NCBI GenBank assembly: GCA_019166125.1
Contig: JAHTBO010000001.1
Location: forward strand, 225,066 to 289,065
From: Alcaligenaceae bacterium CGII-47
Lineage (GTDB): Bacteria; Pseudomonadota; Gammaproteobacteria; Burkholderiales; Burkholderiaceae_B
DNA length: 64,000 nt
Reading direction: 5' to 3'
Shown here piece by piece: positions 8,784 through 16,736 of the stretch. The notes below the pieces were generated by a model. The model searched no databases and was not told the DNA's origin. It saw nothing but the letters and a program-made list of their open reading frames with translations. The number at the start of each line of letters is the position of its first letter. The first letter of the stretch is position 1. The translations under genes were made by a program, and so were the position numbers.

Positions 8784-9353
8784 ATGTTCATGAATCCACG
8801 CAGTCATTCGCATCCTCTTTTTTATACGCTCAATATCCTCGCATTGGCGGGCGTGTGCGGTATTTTGCTCTTTGCCTTTGCATGGCAACTGCTCTATGAC
8901 GAGGTGCCTTGCCCCTTGTGTTTGTTGCAACGTGCTGGCTTTGCCCTTGTTGGTATTGGTCTGCTACTTAATATTCGCTTTGGCCCGTCTCCCCTGCATT
9001 ACGGGGTTGCGATTTTATCTGCGATGGCCGGAGCAGGGGTCGCATTTCGACAGTTCGCCCTGCATCTTGCTCCGGGCGATGCAGGTTACGGTTCCCCATT
9101 TTTGGGCATGCATTTCTACACCTGGGCGCTGCTGACATTTATCGCGCTGATTGCCTTTTGCGCTGTCATGTTGATGCTGGACCGAGCCTGTAGGGATCAG
9201 CCCAGCCCACGCAGTCATATAGGGCGGTTTGCTCGGTTTGTTATGTGGCTATTCTTTGTCCTCGTCCTCGCCAATATGGGCTCAACGCTACTCGAGTGCG
9301 GCTTTGGACAGTGCGAGGATGACCCAGTTGGATATTTATGGATTACGAAATAG
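8784..9353 (+). CDS. DsbB-family disulfide bond formation protein
   Basis: Inner-membrane thiol oxidoreductase of 189 residues that passes electrons from a periplasmic DsbA-like partner to quinone. Four or five hydrophobic helices are visible. The first periplasmic redox pair is CPLC (Cys43/Cys46) followed by LQR, the quinone-side Arg region. The second pair is Cys172 and Cys177 in LLECGFGQCED. This second loop is short and near the C-terminus, more like the DsbI or DsbB2 branch than E. coli DsbB. No dsbA is visible nearby. It is convergent with the respiratory operon, 42 bases away. Confidence 0.87.
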   Translation: MFMNPRSHSHPLFYTLNILALAGVCGILLFAFAWQLLYDEVPCPLCLLQRAGFALVGIGLLLNIRFGPSPLHYGVAILSAMAGAGVAFRQFALHLAPGDAGYGSPFLGMHFYTWALLTFIALIAFCAVMLMLDRACRDQPSPRSHIGRFARFVMWLFFVLVLANMGSTLLECGFGQCEDDPVGYLWITK

Positions 9354-9395
9354 TTTTGCAACCGTTACCGAACCCACCGTCACACCCTCCTGCAA

Positions 9396-11330
9396 TCAAC
9401 GATTGTCTTTTTTGACATTTGGTACAAAGGCGTCCGAGAAACAGAACGCTTCGGTTAGACCGTGAGATAAAAAGTCGGGCACAGCGGCTTCGACCATATG
9501 CACCGAACCGCAGACATAGATCTCGTAGCCACTGAGATCAGGGTGGTCGGCCAGCAAGGCCTGATGCACAAAGCCACGCCGCCCGCTCCAGGGGTCGTCA
9601 TCCGCCAGCCCCGAGAGCACCGGCACATATTTGAAATTATCGTGCTCGGTTTGCCAGCGCCTGATCTGATCCTGCAGATAGAGATCAGCCTCTGTGCGCA
9701 CCCCCCAATACAGTTGAATTGGCCGACGCACGCCACGCCGGAAAGCATCTTCAAGAATACTCTTGATCGGCGCAAAGCCCGTGGCGCCGGCAATCATCAG
9801 AATGGGTCGCTCGCTGTCGCGCAGCGTAAAACGGCCGATTGGCCCGTCAAAATTGATCTCGTCGCCGATCTGCATATGCTCGAACACATGCGTAGTGAAA
9901 CGCCCGCCTTCGACCCGATTCACGTGGAGCTCGATGATGCTGTCCTCTGGTAGATGGGTAGACCGCGCAGGATCGATTGGCGCCTTGGCGAAGGAAAAGG
10001 AACGCTTGGCCCCATCACTCAGAATGATGTTGATGTATTGTCCGGCCAGATAAGTCAGGGCTCTCCCTGACGGCAGGGCAATGAACAGGCGCATCAGCGT
10101 TGGTGTGAGCAGTTCCATGCGCTGGACACGGCCTTGCCAGCGTTGTATGACTTGCGCTTCATCGGGCGTAAGCGACGCAACACCCTCGACCTCGAACTCG
10201 ACGTCCTCTAGCGCAACAGCACAGCACATTAGGGCCTGGCCACGCGCACGCATCGCTGGTGTCAACGCCGCCTCCTGGTAGGGTCCCAGATCAACCCGTC
10301 CATTGAGCACCGTACAGACGCAAACGCCACAGCCGCCAGAGCGACAGTCGTAGGGCAGTGCCAGCTCGGCGCGCAGGCCGGCCTCGAGCAAGGTTTCAGC
10401 AGTGCGGGCGAGCGCACGTGCGGGTCCGGGATGGATCGTCAGGCTGTGCGTGGTTTTCGACCCACGATGCAATGTCAGCCAGGGCAGTGCAACGCCCAGC
10501 AGCGTCAGGCCGATGACGAGCGCCCAGACCAAACCCAGATAGCCCTCCTGAATGAGCGGAAAAACCGGCAGCAGGAACCAGTCGAGCGACAACGCCAGCG
10601 GTGTGGTGTGCAGGTCGGCCGGGCCTTGACTGGACACAGGCACGATAATGGATACCACCACCAGGGTCAGCATCAGCGCCAGTGTGATCGGCCGTGGCGG
10701 CTGTGTGCTTGCCTTGGGTACCCGCTGTATATGTATCCACATAAGCAGCAGCAGCAACAAAGGCACCCCGATGTGCATGAAAACCAGTAGCGAGAAAAGG
10801 CGGTTAGTAACGTGCTCCGGGAGGATGAAGTTGCGGATCAGGCGGCCGCTGAAGCCCGGAAGCCAGTCTAGCCATTCGAAACTGGCTTGCGTGACGAACT
10901 GCGCCAGACGGTCCCACGGCAGCATGAAGCCGTTAACGCCAGAAGCGTAGGTCAGCCACAGCAGCCCGACGCCGCTGATCCAGGCAAATGCCCGAAAGCC
11001 ACGTAAACGGTCGAACGCGAAATAGCGCAGCATATGCAGCAGCATGGTCAGCACCATGGCGTCGGAACCATAGCGGTGCAGCCCACGGATCAGGCTGCCC
11101 AAACCCCAAGCGCTCTGGGAGACCACTTCCACCGAGCGGTACGCACCTTCAACACTGGTATCGAAAAATATATAAAGTACCAGACCGCTTACAGCGACCA
11201 CCCAAAAGAGAAAGAAAGTGATCTTGCCCAGATGATAAAACGGGTTCATCTGGTCGCCGAAGGCACGGTTGAATACCGCTTCGGTGGCCATGAAAGCGGC
11301 ACGTAGAGGGTGTTGCACGATGCGGATCAT
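9396..11330 (-). CDS. Cytochrome b / 2Fe-2S ferredoxin / FAD-NAD(P)H reductase fusion
   Basis: Large three-module membrane redox protein of about 644 residues. I start it at ATG 11330, overlapping the upstream stop as ATGA; the frame extends upstream to 11357. Residues ~1-210 are a cytochrome b6-like N-terminal domain with two His pairs spaced 13 apart (H85/H99 and H186/H200), enough for two b hemes. After more helices, residues ~300-375 form a plant-type 2Fe-2S ferredoxin (CRSGGCGVC, Cys 329/334/337, fourth Cys at 369 or 370). Residues ~395-644 are a ferredoxin-NADP reductase-type module (KRSFSFAK for FAD, GATGFAPIKS for NAD(P), YVCGSVHMV). It could carry electrons between NAD(P)H and membrane hemes or quinone. 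It is the last gene of the nine-gene operon. Confidence 0.85.
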   Translation of the reverse strand: MIRIVQHPLRAAFMATEAVFNRAFGDQMNPFYHLGKITFFLFWVVAVSGLVLYIFFDTSVEGAYRSVEVVSQSAWGLGSLIRGLHRYGSDAMVLTMLLHMLRYFAFDRLRGFRAFAWISGVGLLWLTYASGVNGFMLPWDRLAQFVTQASFEWLDWLPGFSGRLIRNFILPEHVTNRLFSLLVFMHIGVPLLLLLLMWIHIQRVPKASTQPPRPITLALMLTLVVVSIIVPVSSQGPADLHTTPLALSLDWFLLPVFPLIQEGYLGLVWALVIGLTLLGVALPWLTLHRGSKTTHSLTIHPGPARALARTAETLLEAGLRAELALPYDCRSGGCGVCVCTVLNGRVDLGPYQEAALTPAMRARGQALMCCAVALEDVEFEVEGVASLTPDEAQVIQRWQGRVQRMELLTPTLMRLFIALPSGRALTYLAGQYINIILSDGAKRSFSFAKAPIDPARSTHLPEDSIIELHVNRVEGGRFTTHVFEHMQIGDEINFDGPIGRFTLRDSERPILMIAGATGFAPIKSILEDAFRRGVRRPIQLYWGVRTEADLYLQDQIRRWQTEHDNFKYVPVLSGLADDDPWSGRRGFVHQALLADHPDLSGYEIYVCGSVHMVEAAVPDFLSHGLTEAFCFSDAFVPNVKKDNR

Positions 11331-12784
11331 GCTGCGCTCCGCTGTGCGCCATTGCACCGGGCAACGTCACCACGCATGGCGCGGATGACAACCCAGGCAA
11401 ATAATAAGCCACCAACGATGGCCAGCAGCCCACCCAGACCCATCAGACCCATGCCAGCGATCTCGCCACTGGTTCGCAGCACTTGCTCGGCGCCAGCCAC
11501 CTTGCGTTGCACGCCATAGCCGCCCGACCACATCAGGCCGATAATGTGCAGTAACTGCCCTCCACCGTATAGCCAGGGCTGCAACAGCGCTATGCGACCC
11601 GATGGTGCGACGTAGCCAAGCCTGGGCAATAGCCAGTAGATCATGCCCATCAGGGCCAGCGTGACACCCACAATACTGCCATGGTAATGCGCCGGAATGC
11701 GCACATTGTTGCCATCAATGGTGAGCCCAATCACGCCGCCAGCGACAAACAGCAATAGAGACGCGAGCACGGCAGCACGCAGCGGACGCAAGCTCGCCGT
11801 CAGTCGACGCAGCGGCGCCAGGCCCAGCAACACCGCCAGCATTAGCGGTGCGATGGCCGTGCCGCCGCCTAGACGCATGGCCCAAGTGTGCAAGTGTCGG
11901 TGCTCGACGCTGCTGATGTCGTGCATCAAGTAGGCCAGGGGCGTGGCGAAGACGCCCAGTAGCGCTACGCAGAACAGCAGCAATACAATGCGTGGGCTAA
12001 GCGGCACCTGGCCGCCGCAGGCCTGCACCAGGACGAGCCACGAGACCAGCATGAGCAAGGTCCAGGTGAACTGCAGGGCGTGGCCGCCACCCCAGTACAG
12101 AATTTCGTAATAAGCGTTGGCAGGCAGCCCGGCCGGAATGACCACCCACGACCAACCAAAGGCCAGCAGTGCGACTGCCGCAGCTACCGCGCTAGCGTGC
12201 AGGCCGAATCGCAGGGCGCCCGTGCCATCGACTGCCGGTCCGATGGGAACAGTGCAGGCCATCGTCAGTAGCACCAGCGATAGGCCGCCCGCGGCAAAAA
12301 GTAATAACGCTGCACGGAAGGCAGCACTGTCGATCATGGGAATATAGTTGGCCATGATCGCCTCGCCCGAATCGACGAAAGGGGCCAGCGCCATGCCCAG
12401 CGCACCTGTCGTACATAATACCAATGCCAGCCAGGCAAACCGACGGCCCCAGGGCGTGATCGTAGGCTTCAGGTTCAGGCTCCATAGCACGCCTGCAATG
12501 GCGATAAACCAGACCAGCACCGACAGATCCACGTGCACGACCAGCGCCACGCGAAAAAAATCACCCCCGGGCAGCAGTGCGTTGATTCCCGGCGTACGTG
12601 CCAGCACCAGCAGGACTGAAAACAGGCCCGAGCCCAGCAAGGCCGCCAGCGCCAGCCACAACCAGGCACGCGCCAGTCGGCGACTGTCTGCAGTGGTCGC
12701 CGGCAGCACATAATGTGCTGGGGTAGAAGCCGTCACGCGGCGTGGGTTTTCGTGAGTTGTGATGGTGTTGGTATGGGTATTCAT
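11327..12784 (-). CDS. Divergent heme-copper oxidase subunit I homologue lacking the active-site Tyr
   Basis: Twelve-helix membrane protein of 485 residues. Heme-copper family marks are visible: H84 in VVHVDLSVLVWF (low-spin heme), H235 in WGGGHALQF (Cu-B type His), and H366/H368 in PAHYHGSIVGVTLALMG (heme ligands). At +4 from H235, where A- and B-type oxidases carry the cross-linked Tyr, there is Phe239. The usual adjacent His-His pair is replaced by spaced histidines (H295, H297, H299 in EHRHLHTW). It may be an NO reductase-like or otherwise unusual member. Genes on both sides overlap it by 4 bases (ATGA). Function is not assigned; membership of the superfamily is confident. Confidence 0.78.
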   Translation of the reverse strand: MNTHTNTITTHENPRRVTASTPAHYVLPATTADSRRLARAWLWLALAALLGSGLFSVLLVLARTPGINALLPGGDFFRVALVVHVDLSVLVWFIAIAGVLWSLNLKPTITPWGRRFAWLALVLCTTGALGMALAPFVDSGEAIMANYIPMIDSAAFRAALLLFAAGGLSLVLLTMACTVPIGPAVDGTGALRFGLHASAVAAAVALLAFGWSWVVIPAGLPANAYYEILYWGGGHALQFTWTLLMLVSWLVLVQACGGQVPLSPRIVLLLFCVALLGVFATPLAYLMHDISSVEHRHLHTWAMRLGGGTAIAPLMLAVLLGLAPLRRLTASLRPLRAAVLASLLLFVAGGVIGLTIDGNNVRIPAHYHGSIVGVTLALMGMIYWLLPRLGYVAPSGRIALLQPWLYGGGQLLHIIGLMWSGGYGVQRKVAGAEQVLRTSGEIAGMGLMGLGGLLAIVGGLLFAWVVIRAMRGDVARCNGAQRSAA

Positions 12785-13332
12785 TCGAGTACGATGCCGC
12801 CCTTTTCTACGTCGAAATCAATGACTAGAACCTGGCCAGGCAACAGCGTCACACTGGCCTGGCGTTCGTAGACGCGCGCACCTGGCCGCACGTCATCGTT
12901 AAAGCGCACACTGATGCGCTGTTGGCCCGCAGGCACCACCAGTCGCTCGTAGATGGCGGCGGATCCGTCCCTGGACAGGCCACCAGGCTCAGCCACACGC
13001 TTGAGCATTGTGGCGCCATTGACATCAACCTCCATGGTCAGCGGCGAGCGTTCCCGTGGGCACTGCACCGGATCGCGCATATTAGGCGGTAGCTTGGCCA
13101 GTTCCTCGTCGGTCAGGCGTCGGCATTCGCCGACTGGCTGGCCCAGACGGGCGACACTAACCTTGATCAAGGCCTGATCCTCACCAATAGGATGATAGGG
13201 CGGCCATTGCGTGAACACGCCAATCGTCAGTGCAAACAAACCGTAAAGAAGGAATTGCCCTACCCACTGCACAGGACCCGTGGGGCCGCTGCGCCGGGAT
13301 TTGGCAAGCTTGGGCTCAGTAGCAATTTTCAT
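12781..13332 (-). CDS. Membrane-anchored protein of unknown function in the respiratory operon
   Basis: A 183-residue protein with a single N-terminal hydrophobic helix (QFLLYGLFALTIGVF, residues ~26-40), then an extracytoplasmic domain of beta-strand character. Recognisable stretches are TQWPPYHPIG, DVNGATMLKR and QRISVRFNDD. Two Cys (CRRLTDEE and VQCPRERS) are about 21 residues apart and could form a disulfide. I do not recognise the family. Its stop overlaps the next gene by 4 bases and its start overlaps the upstream stop region by 17 bases, so it is a true part of the operon. It may be a small subunit or assembly factor for one of the heme-copper proteins. Confidence 0.7.
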   Translation of the reverse strand: MKIATEPKLAKSRRSGPTGPVQWVGQFLLYGLFALTIGVFTQWPPYHPIGEDQALIKVSVARLGQPVGECRRLTDEELAKLPPNMRDPVQCPRERSPLTMEVDVNGATMLKRVAEPGGLSRDGSAAIYERLVVPAGQQRISVRFNDDVRPGARVYERQASVTLLPGQVLVIDFDVEKGGIVLE

Positions 13333-14881
13333 CGGAATCCATTCTTATAAGTGGTGAGATCGCCCGTACCCGTTCCCGCAGGCCGAGAACCGCCTTCCCT
13401 AACAGGCCTTCCTCGCCAGGCCCGGCAAAAACCAATTGCAGCTGCTCGGTCGGCGCCTGAGCACGCAGATGCGGCTCACGCTGGCGTGCCAACCGTTGCA
13501 CGGTCCAGCGCTGACCGAGACGGAACTCGCAGCCCCCTTCACAGCAGGCAGCCACAAGCACGCCCGCCGCACCGTTGCGCATGGCGTACTCAACGAAGGA
13601 TGGGGGCAGTTGCCCGGCGCAAAGCAGGCTAAGCACACTCAGATCGTCGTCGCGCAAACCGGCATCGGATGCCCCGTGCTGACAGGAAAACACTACCAGC
13701 GGGCGCTCTGCCGTCGACGCAGTCAGCTGGGTGCGCAGCTGCTGGCGCAGGCTGTCGATGGAGCGCTGCGGCATATCGATGCCGGTCACCAGAGGCTGGG
13801 TCTTGCGAAACGGCGTCGAAGCGGGGCAGGCACCGGCGCAGATGCCGCAGCCGATGCATAAGTCGGCATCCACCTGCGCTAGCAGATGCCCGGGACGCCG
13901 ACCAGGATGGGGCACCATGGTCACTGCCGCATAGGGGCAGTCAGCAAAACAGTAGGTGCAACCACTGCAGTTTTCTGCATCCACCACGGCGATGGCCGCG
14001 CGCGGGGCACGTGACAGAAAAGGTAAAGCAAATAGCAGCAGCGCAATAATGCCCAGCAACATCAAAGTGAAGCTGCGGGATGTGGCATCGGTGAGCGGAT
14101 GCAACCACAGCAATAGCCAGTCCAGGCGCAGGCTTGTGGGCACCTGATCAAGCGTGCCCGGCCCGTGACTGAGCACCGGACGGACCAGCGCGAGTACTGC
14201 CAGCGTCAGGATTACCCCCAGCGTCAAGCGCCGTGGCGGCAGCGTAGTGACGTGTGCAAGACGTTGAACATGAAACCATAAGCCGAACAGCATCAATAGA
14301 GGGATCCCCACATGTACGAAGATAAACAAAGAAAACATCCGGTCGCTGAGCGCCGTGGGGGTGAGGAAGTTGCGCGCCAGTGGCGAAGCCAGTAGCGGCA
14401 GCCCATCCAGCCATTCAGCCGTGGAGAGTGCCGAATACTGACTGAGCTGGTCCCAGGCAAGCCAGAAACCACCGATGGCGCTGATGAAACAAAACCCCAG
14501 TAACGGCACGCCCGTCAGCCAATGAAAGTGTCGTACGCCAGAGGCATGGCTGTGTAGCCATTCGCGCAAAATGTGCAAGAGCACCCCCAGCATCAGTAAA
14601 TCGGCCGCATAGTGGTGCAAGCCCCGCAGCAGACGCCCCAGACCCAGGGGCAAATGCGCGAGGTTCTCGACTGAACGCCAGGCACCGCTGACCGAGGTGT
14701 CAAAGAAGGCAAATAGAATGACACCGCTGGCCACCAACAGCCAAAGCGCTAGAAATCCGATGGTTCCCAGGTGACGTAAGGGGTTCAGGGCCGAACCGAA
14801 CGCCGTATCGAAATACCGTTCGATGGTTCGCCAGCCCGTTAGACCCGCTTGCCGGAAACCGCGTGTACTGTAGTAGGACAT
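13316..14881 (-). CDS. Cytochrome b / 2x[4Fe-4S] ferredoxin / MvhD-like fusion
   Basis: Protein of 521 residues with three modules. Residues ~1-290 are a cytochrome b6-like domain with His pairs H89/H103 and H190/H204 (13 residues between each). Residues ~300-355 hold two [4Fe-4S] motifs: Cys 305/308/311/315 and Cys 342/345/348/352. Residues ~395-510 resemble the hydrogenase delta subunit (MvhD/FrhD), which carries a 2Fe-2S centre in methanogen heterodisulfide reductase complexes (VFSC, LLCAGQLP, AACCEGGCEFRLG with Cys 446/447/451). No hdrA or hydrogenase is in the window. It starts 43 bases inside the upstream SCO gene; a later start would break the N-terminal similarity to its sister fusion. 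Confidence 0.82.
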   Translation of the reverse strand: MSYYSTRGFRQAGLTGWRTIERYFDTAFGSALNPLRHLGTIGFLALWLLVASGVILFAFFDTSVSGAWRSVENLAHLPLGLGRLLRGLHHYAADLLMLGVLLHILREWLHSHASGVRHFHWLTGVPLLGFCFISAIGGFWLAWDQLSQYSALSTAEWLDGLPLLASPLARNFLTPTALSDRMFSLFIFVHVGIPLLMLFGLWFHVQRLAHVTTLPPRRLTLGVILTLAVLALVRPVLSHGPGTLDQVPTSLRLDWLLLWLHPLTDATSRSFTLMLLGIIALLLFALPFLSRAPRAAIAVVDAENCSGCTYCFADCPYAAVTMVPHPGRRPGHLLAQVDADLCIGCGICAGACPASTPFRKTQPLVTGIDMPQRSIDSLRQQLRTQLTASTAERPLVVFSCQHGASDAGLRDDDLSVLSLLCAGQLPPSFVEYAMRNGAAGVLVAACCEGGCEFRLGQRWTVQRLARQREPHLRAQAPTEQLQLVFAGPGEEGLLGKAVLGLRERVRAISPLIRMDSDENCY

Positions 14882-15774
14882 GGCGAACCTGTTTTATAAC
14901 GCTGGTGCCTTTGTCTGCGCCATTCGCCAAACAGCCAAATGAACATAGTCAAAAAAAACAACAAGCCACTGACCATTTGCAGGATCAGTTTCCAGTCATA
15001 GCGGTATTCGCCGGTCCGTGCATCGTAGACCGTGCACAGAATACGCACACGTTCGATCAGATGGTTGACCGTGCTGAACATGGCTTGCGGCTCTTCGTAG
15101 AGCAGTAGGCGGCGCAAGGGCGTACCCAGGCGTTCAGCACGCACGACATCCCCCAGCACTTGACTATGGATGCGTCCCTCAGAGTCGACCACGGTGACGC
15201 CCAGCACGTGATCAAAGCCTGCCGGCGTGGCAACCCAGCTGAAACCAAAGGCGCGCGTCAGGGCCTCGACCTCATTTGGTTTGGGGCTTAAAAATTCCCA
15301 ATTACGGTGCTTGATTCGATGCTGCGACGCGAATGCGCGCATGGCGTTTGGGTCGTCAAATGGCTGATTGAAACCAATGCTGATGACGTTGAACTCGTTT
15401 TCACCAAGCATATTGTCCAGACCCTTGACCGCCTCATATAGCGTGCGCGTCTGGGTCGGGCATATTTCAAAACAGCCGGTGTAAATAAAACTTACCAGCA
15501 ACGGTTTGCCTCGATAACTGCCCAACCGCACCGGCTTGCCGTTGCGGTCACGCAGTTCGAAGTCGGGCACCACGCGACCCACTGCGCCTTCCGCCAGGCG
15601 CAGGGCGTGGGCTTCGTTGATCGATGGCAGCTCGCCTGCGGCACGTGATGCCGCGCCGACACCGGTGACCGCCAGGACATTTCCGCTAAGCAAGACCAAT
15701 ACCCAAGCGTACAGTATGGCCCGCCAGCGTGTCAGCCGCAGTGCATGAGTTCGTTTAACGCAATGCGGCATCAA
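14839..15774 (-). CDS. SCO1/SenC-family copper chaperone with C-terminal membrane anchor
   Basis: Protein of 311 residues with an N-terminal signal or anchor segment (residues ~18-38), a thioredoxin-fold SCO domain and an added C-terminal transmembrane helix (MVSGLLFFLTMFIWLFGEW near residue 275). The copper ligands are intact: FIYTGCFEICPTQ gives Cys101 and Cys105, and FDHVLG gives His189. SCO proteins deliver copper to the CuA site of subunit II; the matching CuA gene is three genes upstream in this operon. The extra C-terminal helix makes it longer than the usual ~200 residues. It overlaps both neighbours by about 20 and 43 bases. Confidence 0.88.
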   Translation of the reverse strand: MMPHCVKRTHALRLTRWRAILYAWVLVLLSGNVLAVTGVGAASRAAGELPSINEAHALRLAEGAVGRVVPDFELRDRNGKPVRLGSYRGKPLLVSFIYTGCFEICPTQTRTLYEAVKGLDNMLGENEFNVISIGFNQPFDDPNAMRAFASQHRIKHRNWEFLSPKPNEVEALTRAFGFSWVATPAGFDHVLGVTVVDSEGRIHSQVLGDVVRAERLGTPLRRLLLYEEPQAMFSTVNHLIERVRILCTVYDARTGEYRYDWKLILQMVSGLLFFLTMFIWLFGEWRRQRHQRYKTGSPCPTTVHAVSGKRV

Positions 15775-16684
15775 TCCAGACCCCTACAATAAGCGCGCTC
15801 AGCTGCACCATGGATGCAAAGAACGCTGCCATCGCCCGCGCGCGTGTCGGTTCGCGTGCCAACGCTGCAGTTTTGCGCAGAAAATGCGTGCCCCCCAGAG
15901 CGGCCCCCAGCGCATAGGCCCAGCCCAGGCCAAACCCCATTGGTAACATCGATACGGTCACCAATGCCATCGTGCTCCAGTGCACAATGCGTGCGGCCCG
16001 CTCGGGGCCTACGACCACTGGCAACATGGGCACGCCGGCCGCCGCGTATTGATCGCAGTTGGCAATAGCCAGGCTCCAGAAATGGGGCGGCGTCCACAGC
16101 AGTAGCACCAGCGCCAGCAAGCACGGCAGTGCCCCTAGCTGCGCACTGACCGCAGCGGCCCCCGCGAGCACGGCGAAGCTGCCAGCTGCCCCCCCAATAA
16201 CAATATTCCACGGCGTGCGTCGCTTGAGACCAATGGTATACACCAGCGCGTAGGTCAATGCCCCCAGCAGCACGAATAGCGCAGCCGTCCAGTTGATGAC
16301 CAGGCCCGCCGCCGTCACTGCCGCGACCAGCATACCAAGCATGAGAAGCAGCCAGTGGGCGCCCCGCTGCAGGGCACCACTGGCGAAAGCACGTCCCCTG
16401 GTGCGTGCCATCAAGCGGTCGCTGTCAGCTTCCACATACTGGTTGAAGGCGCCCGCGCTGGCTGAGGCGAGCAGCACGCTTAATGCCAGCACCAACGTTT
16501 GCCAAGGCGTCACCACACCGTGGGGAACAATCGCTGCTCCCGCAAGTGCGGTAAACATGATCAGCACGCCAATGCGCAGCTTGAACACGCCGAGCACCAG
16601 GCGCCAACGTGGGTGCACTGGACAAACAACGGGTGTCGGCGCGGTCAAGCGCGAAGATACAAGAGAGTTTTCGATATGAGTCAT
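15755..16684 (-). CDS. ctaB: Protoheme IX farnesyltransferase (heme O synthase)
   Basis: Integral membrane prenyltransferase of 309 residues that converts heme B to heme O. UbiA-family aspartate-rich motifs are visible: NQYVEADSDRLMARTRGR near residue 81 and DQYAAAGVPMLPVV near residue 208. RTPWNIVIGGAAGS in between is typical of CtaB. About eight or nine helices are apparent. No heme A synthase (ctaA) is in the operon, so on this evidence the associated enzymes could use heme O or B; ctaA may be elsewhere. It is separated from subunit I by a 52-base gap holding a GTGTGGCAGGC-type inverted repeat around 16705-16725. Confidence 0.92.
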   Translation of the reverse strand: MTHIENSLVSSRLTAPTPVVCPVHPRWRLVLGVFKLRIGVLIMFTALAGAAIVPHGVVTPWQTLVLALSVLLASASAGAFNQYVEADSDRLMARTRGRAFASGALQRGAHWLLLMLGMLVAAVTAAGLVINWTAALFVLLGALTYALVYTIGLKRRTPWNIVIGGAAGSFAVLAGAAAVSAQLGALPCLLALVLLLWTPPHFWSLAIANCDQYAAAGVPMLPVVVGPERAARIVHWSTMALVTVSMLPMGFGLGWAYALGAALGGTHFLRKTAALAREPTRARAMAAFFASMVQLSALIVGVWIDAALR

Positions 16685-16736
16685 GCTTGACTCCAGATCA
16701 CACGCCTGCCGTGTGGCAGGCGTGACAGGGTGTTGA

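Noticed and set aside
16705-16725. Inverted repeat in the ctaB leader as a terminator inside the respiratory operon
   Set aside because: There is no T-run on the minus strand, and gene order and spacing argue for one transcript; it could be a processing or attenuation site at most.
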